DNA of 64,000 bases, from the NCBI GenBank assembly GCA_964657395.1, contig CAZZUX010000003.1, forward strand, positions 25,848 through 89,847. Reading direction: 5' to 3'. This DNA comes from G963692885 sp964657395. GTDB lineage: Bacteria; Acidobacteriota; Terriglobia; Terriglobales; Acidobacteriaceae. The notes beneath the pieces are model-generated. The model was not told the DNA's origin. It worked only from the letters and a program-made list of their open reading frames with translations, and made no database searches. Position 1 is the first letter of the stretch; each line of letters opens with the position of its first letter. Of the stretch, positions 44,967 through 53,616 are shown one piece after another. The translations under genes and the position numbers were made by a program.

Positions 44967-44994
44967 CCGGAGCCGCGGATGATCCTTGCTCCGG
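44967..44994 (+). terminator. Possible terminator hairpin after the amine oxidase gene
   Basis: CCGGAGC and GCTCCGG pair around a 14-base loop 11 bp after the stop codon. The following bases are A-rich then TTT, so the T tract is weak and function as an intrinsic terminator is uncertain. Confidence 0.4.
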
Positions 44995-45128
44995 GAAAAA
45001 TTTGAAGCGCGCATCTCTGCATCACTGACTGCCCGCCTTCCCCCGGCAGAGCAGCTTTGTACCTTTCGTTCTTCGGCACTCCTGTTGCCGCAACGAACGC
45101 GCATACCTACATCCGGGAGGAAGCACCC

Positions 45129-48100
45129 ATGCTGCAGCATCGCCATTCTCTCCGTCGTTTGCTGTTGTCTCTCGCACTCCTCGTCTCTCTGCTCGCGATC
45201 ATCGTGGTTGCGCCTGCTACCGCTGTCGCGCAATCCACCTTCGGTTCGATCATCGGTATGGTCACCGATGCTTCCGGCAGCCTGGTGCCCAATGCGACGG
45301 TAACCCTTGTCAACACCGGGACGGCCGCCCAGAAGATAGCCAAAACTGCTGCGAATGGCGAGTACAGCTTTATCAACATTGACTATGGGAAGTACCAGGT
45401 CATTGTTGAAGCGAGCGGTTTTGAGATAGCAAAATTCGACGGACTTGATCTGCAGGCAAGGGAGGTGAAGCGTGTCGATGCCAGGCTTACCATAGGCGCC
45501 GCATCGCAAACCATCACTGTGCAGGATTCAAGCGCGGGTGTGATCACGACCGACGTTTCGAATCTTTCCGAAACCAAGACCGGCCTCGAACTCACTACTC
45601 TTCCAGTGGCTGTGTACTCGCGTTCCACAGGCTCTACCAGCCCCATCGACACGCTCAGCACGGAGCCCGGTGTACAGGTCGACGACTCCAATAACCTGCT
45701 CATCAATGGCACTACGCCTGCTCTCATGTCCTACACCATCGACGGCATCAGCAGCGTCAGCGTGGAGAACAGCGGACCTATCAACGAACTCTTTCCTTCT
45801 TTCAACTCGATTTCTGAAATCACTATCAGCGGGAGCAACAACAACGCCGAATTCAGCGGCGTCGCCGACGTCACGACCACCTCCAAGTCGGGTACGAACA
45901 ATTTCCATGGCGGCTTCTTCGAGAACTTCGAAAATACTGCGTTGAACGCCGGCAATCCATTTACCGGCTCAAAGCAGACCATTCACATGAACGATTTCGG
46001 CGGCTTTCTCGGCGGCCCCGTCAGCATTCCGCATCTCTACAGCGGGAAAGACAGGACCTTCTTTTTTATGAGCTATGAAGGTCTGCGACTGCCACGCCAG
46101 GTGCCGCTGATCACCACGGTTCCGACAGCTGCCATGCGCAGCGGCGACCTCACGCAATATCTCGGGACCTCCACGCCTACGACTGTGCCGGTCAGCACAA
46201 CTTCCGCGCAGATCATACAGGCCTTCATGCCGCTGCCCAACTACGGCGACCCGACCATCTTCCAGCAGAACAACTATCGTACAAACTATTCCGCGCCTAT
46301 CTCGAGCGATCAGGCCGACCTTCGGCTTGACTATGCCATCAATGCGAAGCAGTCGGTGTTCATCCGCGGCAATTACAAAATCCGCTCAGTGATCACGCCG
46401 CCGAATCCTAACTGTGCCGGTTATTGTGTCGATGCCGGCTCTCCCATCACCGGTGCGTTCGGTCAGCCCGAAGCTGACCAGGGCGTTACCTTCTCGCATA
46501 ACTACACCATCACCAGCAACATCGTGAATGAGTTTCGCGCCGGCTTCAATGGCACCCACTTCACCACGGCCATGCTGGAAGGCAGCACTGCCGGCTACCT
46601 TGCCGCCGCAGGCATCCAGGGAGTTACACCCGATCCAGTCACGGAAGCTCCGGATATCAATATCAGCGGCGGCTTCATGATCACCGGCGGCGGCAATCCC
46701 TCGGTGCAACACAGCAACATCGTGCAACTGCTCGACAATCTCACCTGGAACAAGGGCAGGCACACGTTCAAATTCGGCGGTGATGTCCGTCGCATGACTG
46801 ACCATGACGACAATGTTTTCGGAAATTATCAGCCCGGCCAGTACTACTTCAACGGCGGCACGACGGGCCTTGATCCCTTTACAGGATTTCTTCAGGGCTT
46901 CCCTGACTACACCTACATTGCCGAGCAGGTAAATCATCCCGCCATGAACGGGCTCGGCTATGGCTACGGCATGTATGCGCAGGACGATTGGAAAATCACG
47001 AATCGTCTTACCCTCAATCTCGGTCTGCGTTATGAACTTCATCCGCCTCTCAAGGACGTTGACTACAACACTGCCGCCTTCCTGCCAACTTATAACGTCA
47101 ATGGAGTGAAGGGCGCCGTCGTTGTGCCCAATGCCAAGGCCGAGAGCTATAACTCTCCCGCCTTCGTCACGTCGATCGCACCTTCGCCTGTCATCACTGC
47201 TGCGCAGGCCGGTATTCCTGATGTGCTTCGTTACACGTACAAGAACGATTTCGGTCCACGAGTCGGCTTCGCCTGGCGGCCCTACGGCACGGACAAGACT
47301 GTTCTGCGTGGAGGTTGGGGTCGATTTATCGAGCAGCCGCTTGGCTTCTCGCTCGTCTCCGGATGGGCCGTCGCATCCAGCTTCGTTCTTTACACAGGTC
47401 AGTCTTTCGATGCCAACGGCAATCCCACTATCTCTTTCCCAAGTCCCTTCTCGGCGCCGACATCAGGCGGTGCATCGTTTCAGTACGCCTTTCCCATTCA
47501 CTACAAAGATCCTGCTGTGCAGCAGTGGAATCTCACGGTCGAACAGGACATTGGCCACAACATAGGCATGCGTCTTTCTTACATCGGCAGCCATGGCTCA
47601 AATCTCGAAACGTTTGTTGACGTGAACCAGGTTGCGCCGAACACCATCGGCTGGAGCAACGCCTTCTCCTCGCCTGACCCCGCAGTCGCCGCGCCTTTTC
47701 AAAGCTGGGGCTACATCGAAAGTATCGCCAACGATGCCGAGAGCAACTACAACAGCATGAGCGTCGCTCTCAACAAGCGCTTCACCAATGGACTTCAATT
47801 TCAGGCCAGTTACATCTGGACGCGCGATCTATCGGATGGGCAGGGTTATGCGCCATCCAGTACCACGACCGAAGGAACAGCTGTCACCTCCGATCGCTTT
47901 CATCCCGGGCTCGATTACGGCAACGTCACTTTTGATCGCCGCAACCGCTTCCTCGCGACCTATCTTTACGAACTCCCGTTCGGAAAGGGCAAACCTTTCT
48001 TCGCCAATAATCGTGCAGTCGATCTGCTTGCCGGTGGCTGGAATCTCGGTGGCGTCGTTGTCCTGCAGGGCGGTGCGTTCCTGACGCCTTATCAGACGAA

Positions 48101-48512
48101 CAACGATCCTGGCGGCACCAACTTACTTTCGGACACTGGTTCAACCCGCGCGGATCGTGTAGCGGGTGTGCCGACATACATGAGCGGACCGCGATCTGCC
48201 TACATCAATCCGGCAGCTTTCCAAGATCCGGCAGCGAACAGCGGCGGCTTCGGCAGCGCTGGCGTCGGAAACGTTGTTGGACCGGGCACGGACACTTTCT
48301 CCATGTCTCTGATCAAGCAGACCACCCTTACCGAGAGTCTTAAATTCAACTTCGGCGCAGAAGCTTCCAACATCTTCAACCACCGCAATTACGATGTGCC
48401 CAACATGAACGTTGACGCTGGCGTCGGCGGCTTCGGCGTCAGCACTGCGCTGCAAACAGCCGAAGGTGCGGGCCCTCGTACTCTTGAACTAACAGCGAGG
48501 TTCAGCTTCTAA
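45129..48512 (+). CDS. Oar-like TonB-dependent outer-membrane receptor
   Basis: 1127 residues from the ATG at 45129 (GGGAGG eight bases upstream); the frame to 45057 lacks a ribosome-binding site. A long signal peptide is followed by a carboxypeptidase-regulatory-like Ig domain (GSIIGMVTDASGSLVPNATV, residues about 38-115), a plug region (about 130-270) and a beta-barrel ending in ELTARFSF with the terminal Phe required for outer-membrane insertion. The acidobacterial Oar-type layout is clear. The cargo is unknown; position between the amine oxidase and a cytosine deaminase suggests, but does not show, uptake of a nitrogenous compound. Confidence 0.93.
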   Translation: MLQHRHSLRRLLLSLALLVSLLAIIVVAPATAVAQSTFGSIIGMVTDASGSLVPNATVTLVNTGTAAQKIAKTAANGEYSFINIDYGKYQVIVEASGFEIAKFDGLDLQAREVKRVDARLTIGAASQTITVQDSSAGVITTDVSNLSETKTGLELTTLPVAVYSRSTGSTSPIDTLSTEPGVQVDDSNNLLINGTTPALMSYTIDGISSVSVENSGPINELFPSFNSISEITISGSNNNAEFSGVADVTTTSKSGTNNFHGGFFENFENTALNAGNPFTGSKQTIHMNDFGGFLGGPVSIPHLYSGKDRTFFFMSYEGLRLPRQVPLITTVPTAAMRSGDLTQYLGTSTPTTVPVSTTSAQIIQAFMPLPNYGDPTIFQQNNYRTNYSAPISSDQADLRLDYAINAKQSVFIRGNYKIRSVITPPNPNCAGYCVDAGSPITGAFGQPEADQGVTFSHNYTITSNIVNEFRAGFNGTHFTTAMLEGSTAGYLAAAGIQGVTPDPVTEAPDINISGGFMITGGGNPSVQHSNIVQLLDNLTWNKGRHTFKFGGDVRRMTDHDDNVFGNYQPGQYYFNGGTTGLDPFTGFLQGFPDYTYIAEQVNHPAMNGLGYGYGMYAQDDWKITNRLTLNLGLRYELHPPLKDVDYNTAAFLPTYNVNGVKGAVVVPNAKAESYNSPAFVTSIAPSPVITAAQAGIPDVLRYTYKNDFGPRVGFAWRPYGTDKTVLRGGWGRFIEQPLGFSLVSGWAVASSFVLYTGQSFDANGNPTISFPSPFSAPTSGGASFQYAFPIHYKDPAVQQWNLTVEQDIGHNIGMRLSYIGSHGSNLETFVDVNQVAPNTIGWSNAFSSPDPAVAAPFQSWGYIESIANDAESNYNSMSVALNKRFTNGLQFQASYIWTRDLSDGQGYAPSSTTTEGTAVTSDRFHPGLDYGNVTFDRRNRFLATYLYELPFGKGKPFFANNRAVDLLAGGWNLGGVVVLQGGAFLTPYQTNNDPGGTNLLSDTGSTRADRVAGVPTYMSGPRSAYINPAAFQDPAANSGGFGSAGVGNVVGPGTDTFSMSLIKQTTLTESLKFNFGAEASNIFNHRNYDVPNMNVDAGVGGFGVSTALQTAEGAGPRTLELTARFSF

Positions 48513-48518
48513 CGATAG

Positions 48519-48974
48519 TCAGTCCACGCCGATATCTTCGTTCCATACGTCCGGATGCGCTGCGATGAACATACCCATCATCGTCGCGCATTCTTCTGAA
48601 TCCAGATCCACGACTGTGACGCCATGCTCGCGCAGCCACGCCAGGCCGCCGGCGAAATTGCGGCTTTCGCCCACGATCAGTGTTCTGAATCCGAATTGCC
48701 GGATCAGCCCGCTGCAATACCAGCATGGCGCCAGCGTCGTCACCATGATCACATCCCGATAGGAACGCTGCCGTCCTGCTCTTCGGAATGCGTCTGTCTC
48801 GCCGTGGGATGACGGATCTCCATCCTGCACCCGTCGATTATGTCCTGCACCCAGCAGCGAGCCATCCTGTTTGAACAGGGCCGCACCAATCGGCAATCCG
48901 CCTTCTGCCAGGCCCTCGCGCGCTTGATCCAGCGCCACCTGTAGCATCTTCTGAAAATCTGCAGACTCGCTCAT
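48519..48974 (-). CDS. Yeast-type cytosine deaminase (CDA fold)
   Basis: 151 residues. Opens with a conserved GGLPIGAALF segment, then zinc/catalytic motifs SSHGETDAFRRAGR and TTLAPCWYCSG, and ends in VWNEDIG. This combination, especially HGE with N-R-R-V-Q-x-G-D-P before it and the WxEDIG tail, is typical of fungal FCY1-like cytosine deaminases rather than the larger bacterial CodA or tRNA adenosine deaminases. It would convert cytosine to uracil, feeding the PreTA pathway. It converges on the TonB receptor gene with six bases between stops. Confidence 0.83.
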   Translation of the reverse strand: MSESADFQKMLQVALDQAREGLAEGGLPIGAALFKQDGSLLGAGHNRRVQDGDPSSHGETDAFRRAGRQRSYRDVIMVTTLAPCWYCSGLIRQFGFRTLIVGESRNFAGGLAWLREHGVTVVDLDSEECATMMGMFIAAHPDVWNEDIGVD

Positions 48975-49010
48975 CTCTGCAAGCTTATCGTGTGACGGCC
49001 GCGAACCGAA

Positions 49011-49550
49011 TCACCAGCCGAGCGTCCCGGGTGCACCTTTGAACGGTCCGGTGATGTCAGACGTGATCCAGCCGCCATAGAAATCCCCAGCCTGTGCAAT
49101 CACGCGCTCGTCATCCACATAGCATTCATCCACGCGGCTCGCATAAAACGCAAGATGATCCTGCAGCGCTGCGTAGCCGGCAGTTGGCCTGGGGTAGCTC
49201 CATGCCGCGTCGGCAACGGTTGCACCATCCAGCGCGATCGACCAGTAAGCGGCCATGCCTTTGAACTCGCAGAAGCTGCCACCGCGAGTGGATCTCCGCA
49301 GGTGCTGCGTTGCAACGTCTCCCGGAGCGATGTAGTAGACCGGCGGATGGCTTGTCTCCAGCACGCGCAAGGCCCGCCCGGTCTCGGCAAGAAGAATGCC
49401 TGCGTGAACAATGCGGATTGTGCGTCCACTGTGCTCCAGCTTCGGAGGGCGGGGATAATCCCATACAGATTCGGTAGGCGACGCCAGAATAAAAGTCCTC
49501 TGCAGCCAGCCTAGCCGCAGAGGATTTATTTTAGCCACGTTCCTTTTCAA
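49011..49550 (-). CDS. DUF427 family protein
   Basis: About 179 residues. The DUF427 signature is complete: VWDYPRPP, VLETSHPPVYYIAPGDV, CEFKGMAAYWS, AAWSYPRP and, at the end, FYGGWITSDITGPFKG. The function of the family is not established. The first start candidate is a TTG at 49550 without a good ribosome-binding site; a GTG at 49538 is an alternative. It sits five bases behind the PaoC-like gene on the same strand and is probably co-transcribed. Confidence 0.85.
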   Translation of the reverse strand: MKRNVAKINPLRLGWLQRTFILASPTESVWDYPRPPKLEHSGRTIRIVHAGILLAETGRALRVLETSHPPVYYIAPGDVATQHLRRSTRGGSFCEFKGMAAYWSIALDGATVADAAWSYPRPTAGYAALQDHLAFYASRVDECYVDDERVIAQAGDFYGGWITSDITGPFKGAPGTLGW

Positions 49551-49555
49551 TCTAT

Positions 49556-51763
49556 TCAGGCCATCAATGTGTCAGGAGTGATCGGTGCACTGCGAACACG
49601 CTTTCCAGTCGCGTTATAGATTGCGTTGGCGACTGCGGCTGCCGCACCCGTTATCCCGATCTCTCCGATGCCTCGCGCTCCCAGCGGATTGAACTTCTTG
49701 TCCGCAATGTTCAGTACCGAGACATCGATCGCACCAATATCCGCATTAACAGGCACATGGTATTCCGCCAGGTTGTTGTTGACGGGCCGCCCGGTCTGCA
49801 GGTCGATGTGCGTGCCTTCATGCAGTGCCAGACTTACACCCCAGACCACGCCGCCGACCAGCTGGCTGATTCCGGTCTTGCCGCTTAACAGCGTTCCAAT
49901 GTCATAGACGCCGGTTACCCGGCGCACGTGCGGCATGCCCAGAGCTTCGTCCACGTCGACCTCGGCAAAAACAGCGCCGAACGAATGATTCGAGTAACCT
50001 TCCGAATCCTGTTCCGGCTGTGCAGATCCAGTAGCGCTAACAGGCTCTGCACTTTTTGCCACAAACTCTTTGTAGCTGACTGCATCTCCCTTCGGTTTTG
50101 CCTTCAGCCTCACCATGCCGTTCTTGAATTCAAGATCTTCCGGCTGCGCACCGTGAAACGGCGTGGATGGATCGCTTACCATCGCGGTGAATAGTTTGAG
50201 ACGCGCCTGCTCTGCGGCAGCCTGTACCGCCGGCATCACGCTGGCTGCACTTTGTGACCCGCCTGATACCGGCGCCTTGGGCAGCGTCGAGTCACCCAGC
50301 TTCGCGTCGATCATCTCGATGGGTAGATCGAGAGTAGCTGCGGTAACCTGCGCCATGATCGTATACGTTCCAGTGCCAAGATCCTGGGAACCGGAAGCGA
50401 CGGTTACCCGTCCATTTGGCTCGAAGCGCACCATTGCCATTCCGGCCGAACGATTCGCAGAGTATGTTGCAGTTGCCATGCCAACTCCGGTGAGAAGATG
50501 ACCGTTTTTGGTAGCGCGGGTCCTGGCATTCCGCTTACTCCATCCAAATTTCTCGGCGCCCTGCATGTAGCACTCACGCAGGTGTTTACTGGAGAATTCT
50601 CTACGGTTCGTAGGATCCTTCTCAGCGTAATTCTTGAGGCGCAGAGCGATCGGATCCATCTTCAGCTTCTCGGCAAGTTCGTCCATCGCGATTTCTAACG
50701 CGAAGGTTCCCGTAGCCTCGCCTGGTGCACGTTGAAATGTCGGCGTACCCACATTCAGCGACACCAGCTTCTGCGATGTAATGATGTTTGGACATGCGTA
50801 CAGCATCCTCGTTACGTTTGACGATGGCTCAGCGAAGTCCTCGATGACCGATGTATGTGAGTAGACGTCGTGGCGGATCGCGGTGAGTTCGCCATTGCGT
50901 TTAGCGCCGAGCACGATGTGCTGATGAGTTTGCGGACGGCCGCCGACTGGTCCGAACATCTGCGGACGCTCCAGCACCAGCCGCACAGGGCGGTTGATCA
51001 TTTTTGCGGCCATCGAAGCCAGAACGACATGCGACCAGGTAGACCCCTTCGAGCCAAAGCCGCCGCCAACGAACGGACAGATGACGCGGACATTGTCATC
51101 TGGAATCCCGAACGTCTTGGCGAGAGTCTGCTTCACTCCGGATATGTATTGCGTCGCATCATGCACCGTGAGCTTCTCACCATCCCACTCTGCGATCGTG
51201 GCATGGGGCTCCATCGGGTTATGATTCTGCATCGGCGTCGTATAAATCTGATCGACTGTCACTTCTGCTTCTGACTTGCCTTTATCGAAGTCTCCTATTC
51301 CTACATCCGATGGGTCTTTACCATGCGATCCCGGACGAGCCTTCGGAAATCCTCCCTGAAAGTCGAAATCGGGGACTGCCGTTTTGTACTTCACCCCGAT
51401 GAGCGATGCTGCAAAGAGCGCCTGATTCAGGGTCTCTGCAACAACCACACCGATGGGCTGGTTGTTGTAATGCACAGCGTCGTCCTGTAGCAGTGACAGT
51501 ACGCGTCCGGCAGGCGGGTGCACAGCAGACTTGCCACCATTCGGCAATTTCATCGTGTTGAACGGCGTCATCACCTTCAATACACCTGGCGCACGTTCTG
51601 CTGCGCCAACGTCCATGCGAGCGATGCGGCCGTTCGGGATGGTGCTGGTAAGCATTACTGCACAGGCCGCGTTTGGGAGCTCAAACTCGCCGGCATATTT
51701 CGCCTGGCCCATCACCTTCGCCGGTCCGTCTTTTCGAATAACAGAGTCGCCGATCGCGGTCAT
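49556..51763 (-). CDS. paoC: PaoC-like molybdenum aldehyde oxidase large subunit
   Basis: 735 residues, almost the same length as E. coli PaoC. Motifs of the xanthine-oxidase family: PFVGGGFGSKG, FQRAPGEATGTFALE, SGGSQSAASVMP, and the catalytic Glu in GARGIGEIG. The PGEA segment replaces the FRG element of xanthine dehydrogenases, as in the PaoC/isoquinoline-oxidoreductase branch. It should oxidise aldehydes to carboxylic acids in the periplasm. ATGA overlap with paoB. Only the small subunit has a Tat signal, so the folded complex is probably exported together. Confidence 0.87.
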   Translation of the reverse strand: MTAIGDSVIRKDGPAKVMGQAKYAGEFELPNAACAVMLTSTIPNGRIARMDVGAAERAPGVLKVMTPFNTMKLPNGGKSAVHPPAGRVLSLLQDDAVHYNNQPIGVVVAETLNQALFAASLIGVKYKTAVPDFDFQGGFPKARPGSHGKDPSDVGIGDFDKGKSEAEVTVDQIYTTPMQNHNPMEPHATIAEWDGEKLTVHDATQYISGVKQTLAKTFGIPDDNVRVICPFVGGGFGSKGSTWSHVVLASMAAKMINRPVRLVLERPQMFGPVGGRPQTHQHIVLGAKRNGELTAIRHDVYSHTSVIEDFAEPSSNVTRMLYACPNIITSQKLVSLNVGTPTFQRAPGEATGTFALEIAMDELAEKLKMDPIALRLKNYAEKDPTNRREFSSKHLRECYMQGAEKFGWSKRNARTRATKNGHLLTGVGMATATYSANRSAGMAMVRFEPNGRVTVASGSQDLGTGTYTIMAQVTAATLDLPIEMIDAKLGDSTLPKAPVSGGSQSAASVMPAVQAAAEQARLKLFTAMVSDPSTPFHGAQPEDLEFKNGMVRLKAKPKGDAVSYKEFVAKSAEPVSATGSAQPEQDSEGYSNHSFGAVFAEVDVDEALGMPHVRRVTGVYDIGTLLSGKTGISQLVGGVVWGVSLALHEGTHIDLQTGRPVNNNLAEYHVPVNADIGAIDVSVLNIADKKFNPLGARGIGEIGITGAAAAVANAIYNATGKRVRSAPITPDTLMA

Positions 51764-52749
51764 CCCTGCCCTCCCGCCACGGTGAAGGCGCGCACAATCA
51801 CCTGCTTGGCCATCTCAACCTTGAATGCATTATGTTCATAGGTTTTCGCTCCGGTTAGCGCCGCATCCGCCGCAGCACGATAGCTCGCCTGCTCGGCCGG
51901 CTTGCCTACCAGCAGACGCTCCGCAGCTTCTGACCGCCATGGTTTGTGCGCTACCCCGCCAAGCGACAAACGTGCCGAACGGATAGTTGCGCCCTCCACT
52001 TCAATCGCCGCTGCAGCCGAGACGAGCGCAAATGCGTAGCTCGCCCGGTCCCGAGCCTTGATGTAGGCGGAGTGGTCCGCGTACGGCGACCTGGGCAAGT
52101 CAATAGAGAGGATTAACTCATCCGGGCGGAGATTCGTATCGACTTCCGGACTCTTTCCGGGCAGCCGATGGAAATCATCGAACGGGATTGTCCGCTCGCC
52201 GCGGGCGCCACGCACACGCACGCTGGCTCCGAGGGCACTCAGCGCCACGCACATGTCCGAGGGATGAGTGGCTATGCATTCTGCACTCGCACCAAGTATC
52301 GCGTGAATGCGGTTGTAACCCTTGATCGCTGCGCATCCGCTACCAGGATTGCGTTTGTTGCAGGCAGTAAAGGCAGGATCATAAAAGTAGTAGCAGCGCG
52401 TCCGTTGCAGCAGGTTTCCACCGTTACTGGCTGCGTTCCGTAGCTGCGGGGAAGCCCCGGCGAGAATGGCCTGCGACAACAGGGGATAATTCTTTCGCAC
52501 TATTGGATGATTGGCTGTCTCCGCATTGCGGGCCAAGGCCCCCAATCGCAGACCGCCGTCTGGAAGCTCGGTGATCTCTGCCAGTTGCAGGCGGTTGACA
52601 TCGACCAAGCCCGTGGGTCTCTCGACGTTCTGTTTCATCAGGTCAACCAGGTTGGTCCCGCCGGCGAGTATCTTTGCTTTTGGTGCGCGACCCAGCGCAC
52701 TTACCACTGCCTGCGGATCTTCTGCTCTCGTATATTCGAATGGCTGCAC
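51760..52749 (-). CDS. paoB: PaoB-like FAD and 4Fe-4S subunit
   Basis: 329 residues from the GTG at 52749 (AAGG upstream), ten bases after the paoA stop; the longer frame to 52809 lies inside paoA. The FAD site is ILAGGTNLVDLMK. The cluster-binding insert QRTRCYYFYDPAFTACNKR followed by PGSGCAAI supplies the Cys residues that set PaoB apart from ordinary xanthine-dehydrogenase FAD subunits. It links the molybdenum subunit to the iron-sulfur subunit. Confidence 0.87.
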   Translation of the reverse strand: MQPFEYTRAEDPQAVVSALGRAPKAKILAGGTNLVDLMKQNVERPTGLVDVNRLQLAEITELPDGGLRLGALARNAETANHPIVRKNYPLLSQAILAGASPQLRNAASNGGNLLQRTRCYYFYDPAFTACNKRNPGSGCAAIKGYNRIHAILGASAECIATHPSDMCVALSALGASVRVRGARGERTIPFDDFHRLPGKSPEVDTNLRPDELILSIDLPRSPYADHSAYIKARDRASYAFALVSAAAAIEVEGATIRSARLSLGGVAHKPWRSEAAERLLVGKPAEQASYRAAADAALTGAKTYEHNAFKVEMAKQVIVRAFTVAGGQG

Positions 52750-52759
52750 TGTATTTGCC

Positions 52760-53449
52760 TTAGCTTCTGTATGCCTGTCTAACTGCTGCCACAATGCCCG
52801 GATATGCACCGCAGCGGCAAATGTTGCCGCTCATCCGTTCCTGAATTTCCTCGGTCGTCAACTCAGCTGGACCGGTTTTTGCCAGCTCCGCCGTAACAAA
52901 ACTTGCCTCGCCTTTTTTGGCCTCTGAGAGTAAAGCGACAGCAGAGAGAATCTGGCCGGGGGTACAGTAACCGCACTGGTAGCCGTCGTGGTCAAGAAAC
53001 GCCTGCTGTACCGGGTGCAGATTGTCGCCATCTGCCAACCCTTCGATGCTCACGATTTCATCGCCGTCATGCACAATCGCCAACGCAAGGCAGCTGTTGA
53101 TACGTCGGCCATTGGCCAGCACGGTGCATGCACCGCACTGCCCGTGGTCACAGCCCTTCTTGGTACCTGTCAGCTGTAGTTGTTCACGCAACAGGTCCAG
53201 GAGGCTGATCCTCGGATCGACCATCAGATCTTTCTGCTGGCCGTTGATTGTGATCTTCAATCGCAGCTTCGTCACCGGCTTACTTGCATCCACCCCGTCT
53301 TCCGCGCCAAGTACCGGCAGGCCAGCGATTGCGCTCCCTGTCAGGACCGTCGCACCCTTCACGAAAGTACGGCGGCTCACGCTTATGTCACAAGGGGCGC
53401 CGCCCTGGGTGGTGTTTTCAGCTATCGCTTCTGTTTCTTCCTGCTTCAT
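52760..53449 (-). CDS. paoA: PaoA-like iron-sulfur subunit with Tat signal
   Basis: 229 residues. The N terminus has a twin-arginine signal (SRRTFVKGATVL then a hydrophobic stretch), followed by two [2Fe-2S] sets: CDHGQCGAC with NSC, and CGYCTPGQI with CRCGAY. E. coli PaoA has the same domain order. It exports the enzyme and carries electrons. First gene of the paoABC-like operon, with 167 bp upstream before the chitinase-like gene. Confidence 0.88.
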   Translation of the reverse strand: MKQEETEAIAENTTQGGAPCDISVSRRTFVKGATVLTGSAIAGLPVLGAEDGVDASKPVTKLRLKITINGQQKDLMVDPRISLLDLLREQLQLTGTKKGCDHGQCGACTVLANGRRINSCLALAIVHDGDEIVSIEGLADGDNLHPVQQAFLDHDGYQCGYCTPGQILSAVALLSEAKKGEASFVTAELAKTGPAELTTEEIQERMSGNICRCGAYPGIVAAVRQAYRS

Positions 53450-53616
53450 TCATAAACCCCGCTGGACTCAGCAGCTGGCCGGCACATTGCAGGGCAAGCT
53501 GCCAGCAGGTAGGATGCGCGCCTTTTCCATCGGGACTGGAACGGATCATTCCGGCTACCACAGGAATGTTTATCAGCCGCAATTCGTATGTTTCTGAAGT
53601 TGGAGTTGAGGCACGA

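Noticed and set aside
49556..53449. Considering this operon as a second xanthine dehydrogenase
   Set aside because: The Tat signal on the small subunit, the extra Cys cluster insert in the FAD subunit and the RAPGEA segment in the large subunit fit PaoABC aldehyde oxidase better than xanthine dehydrogenase.
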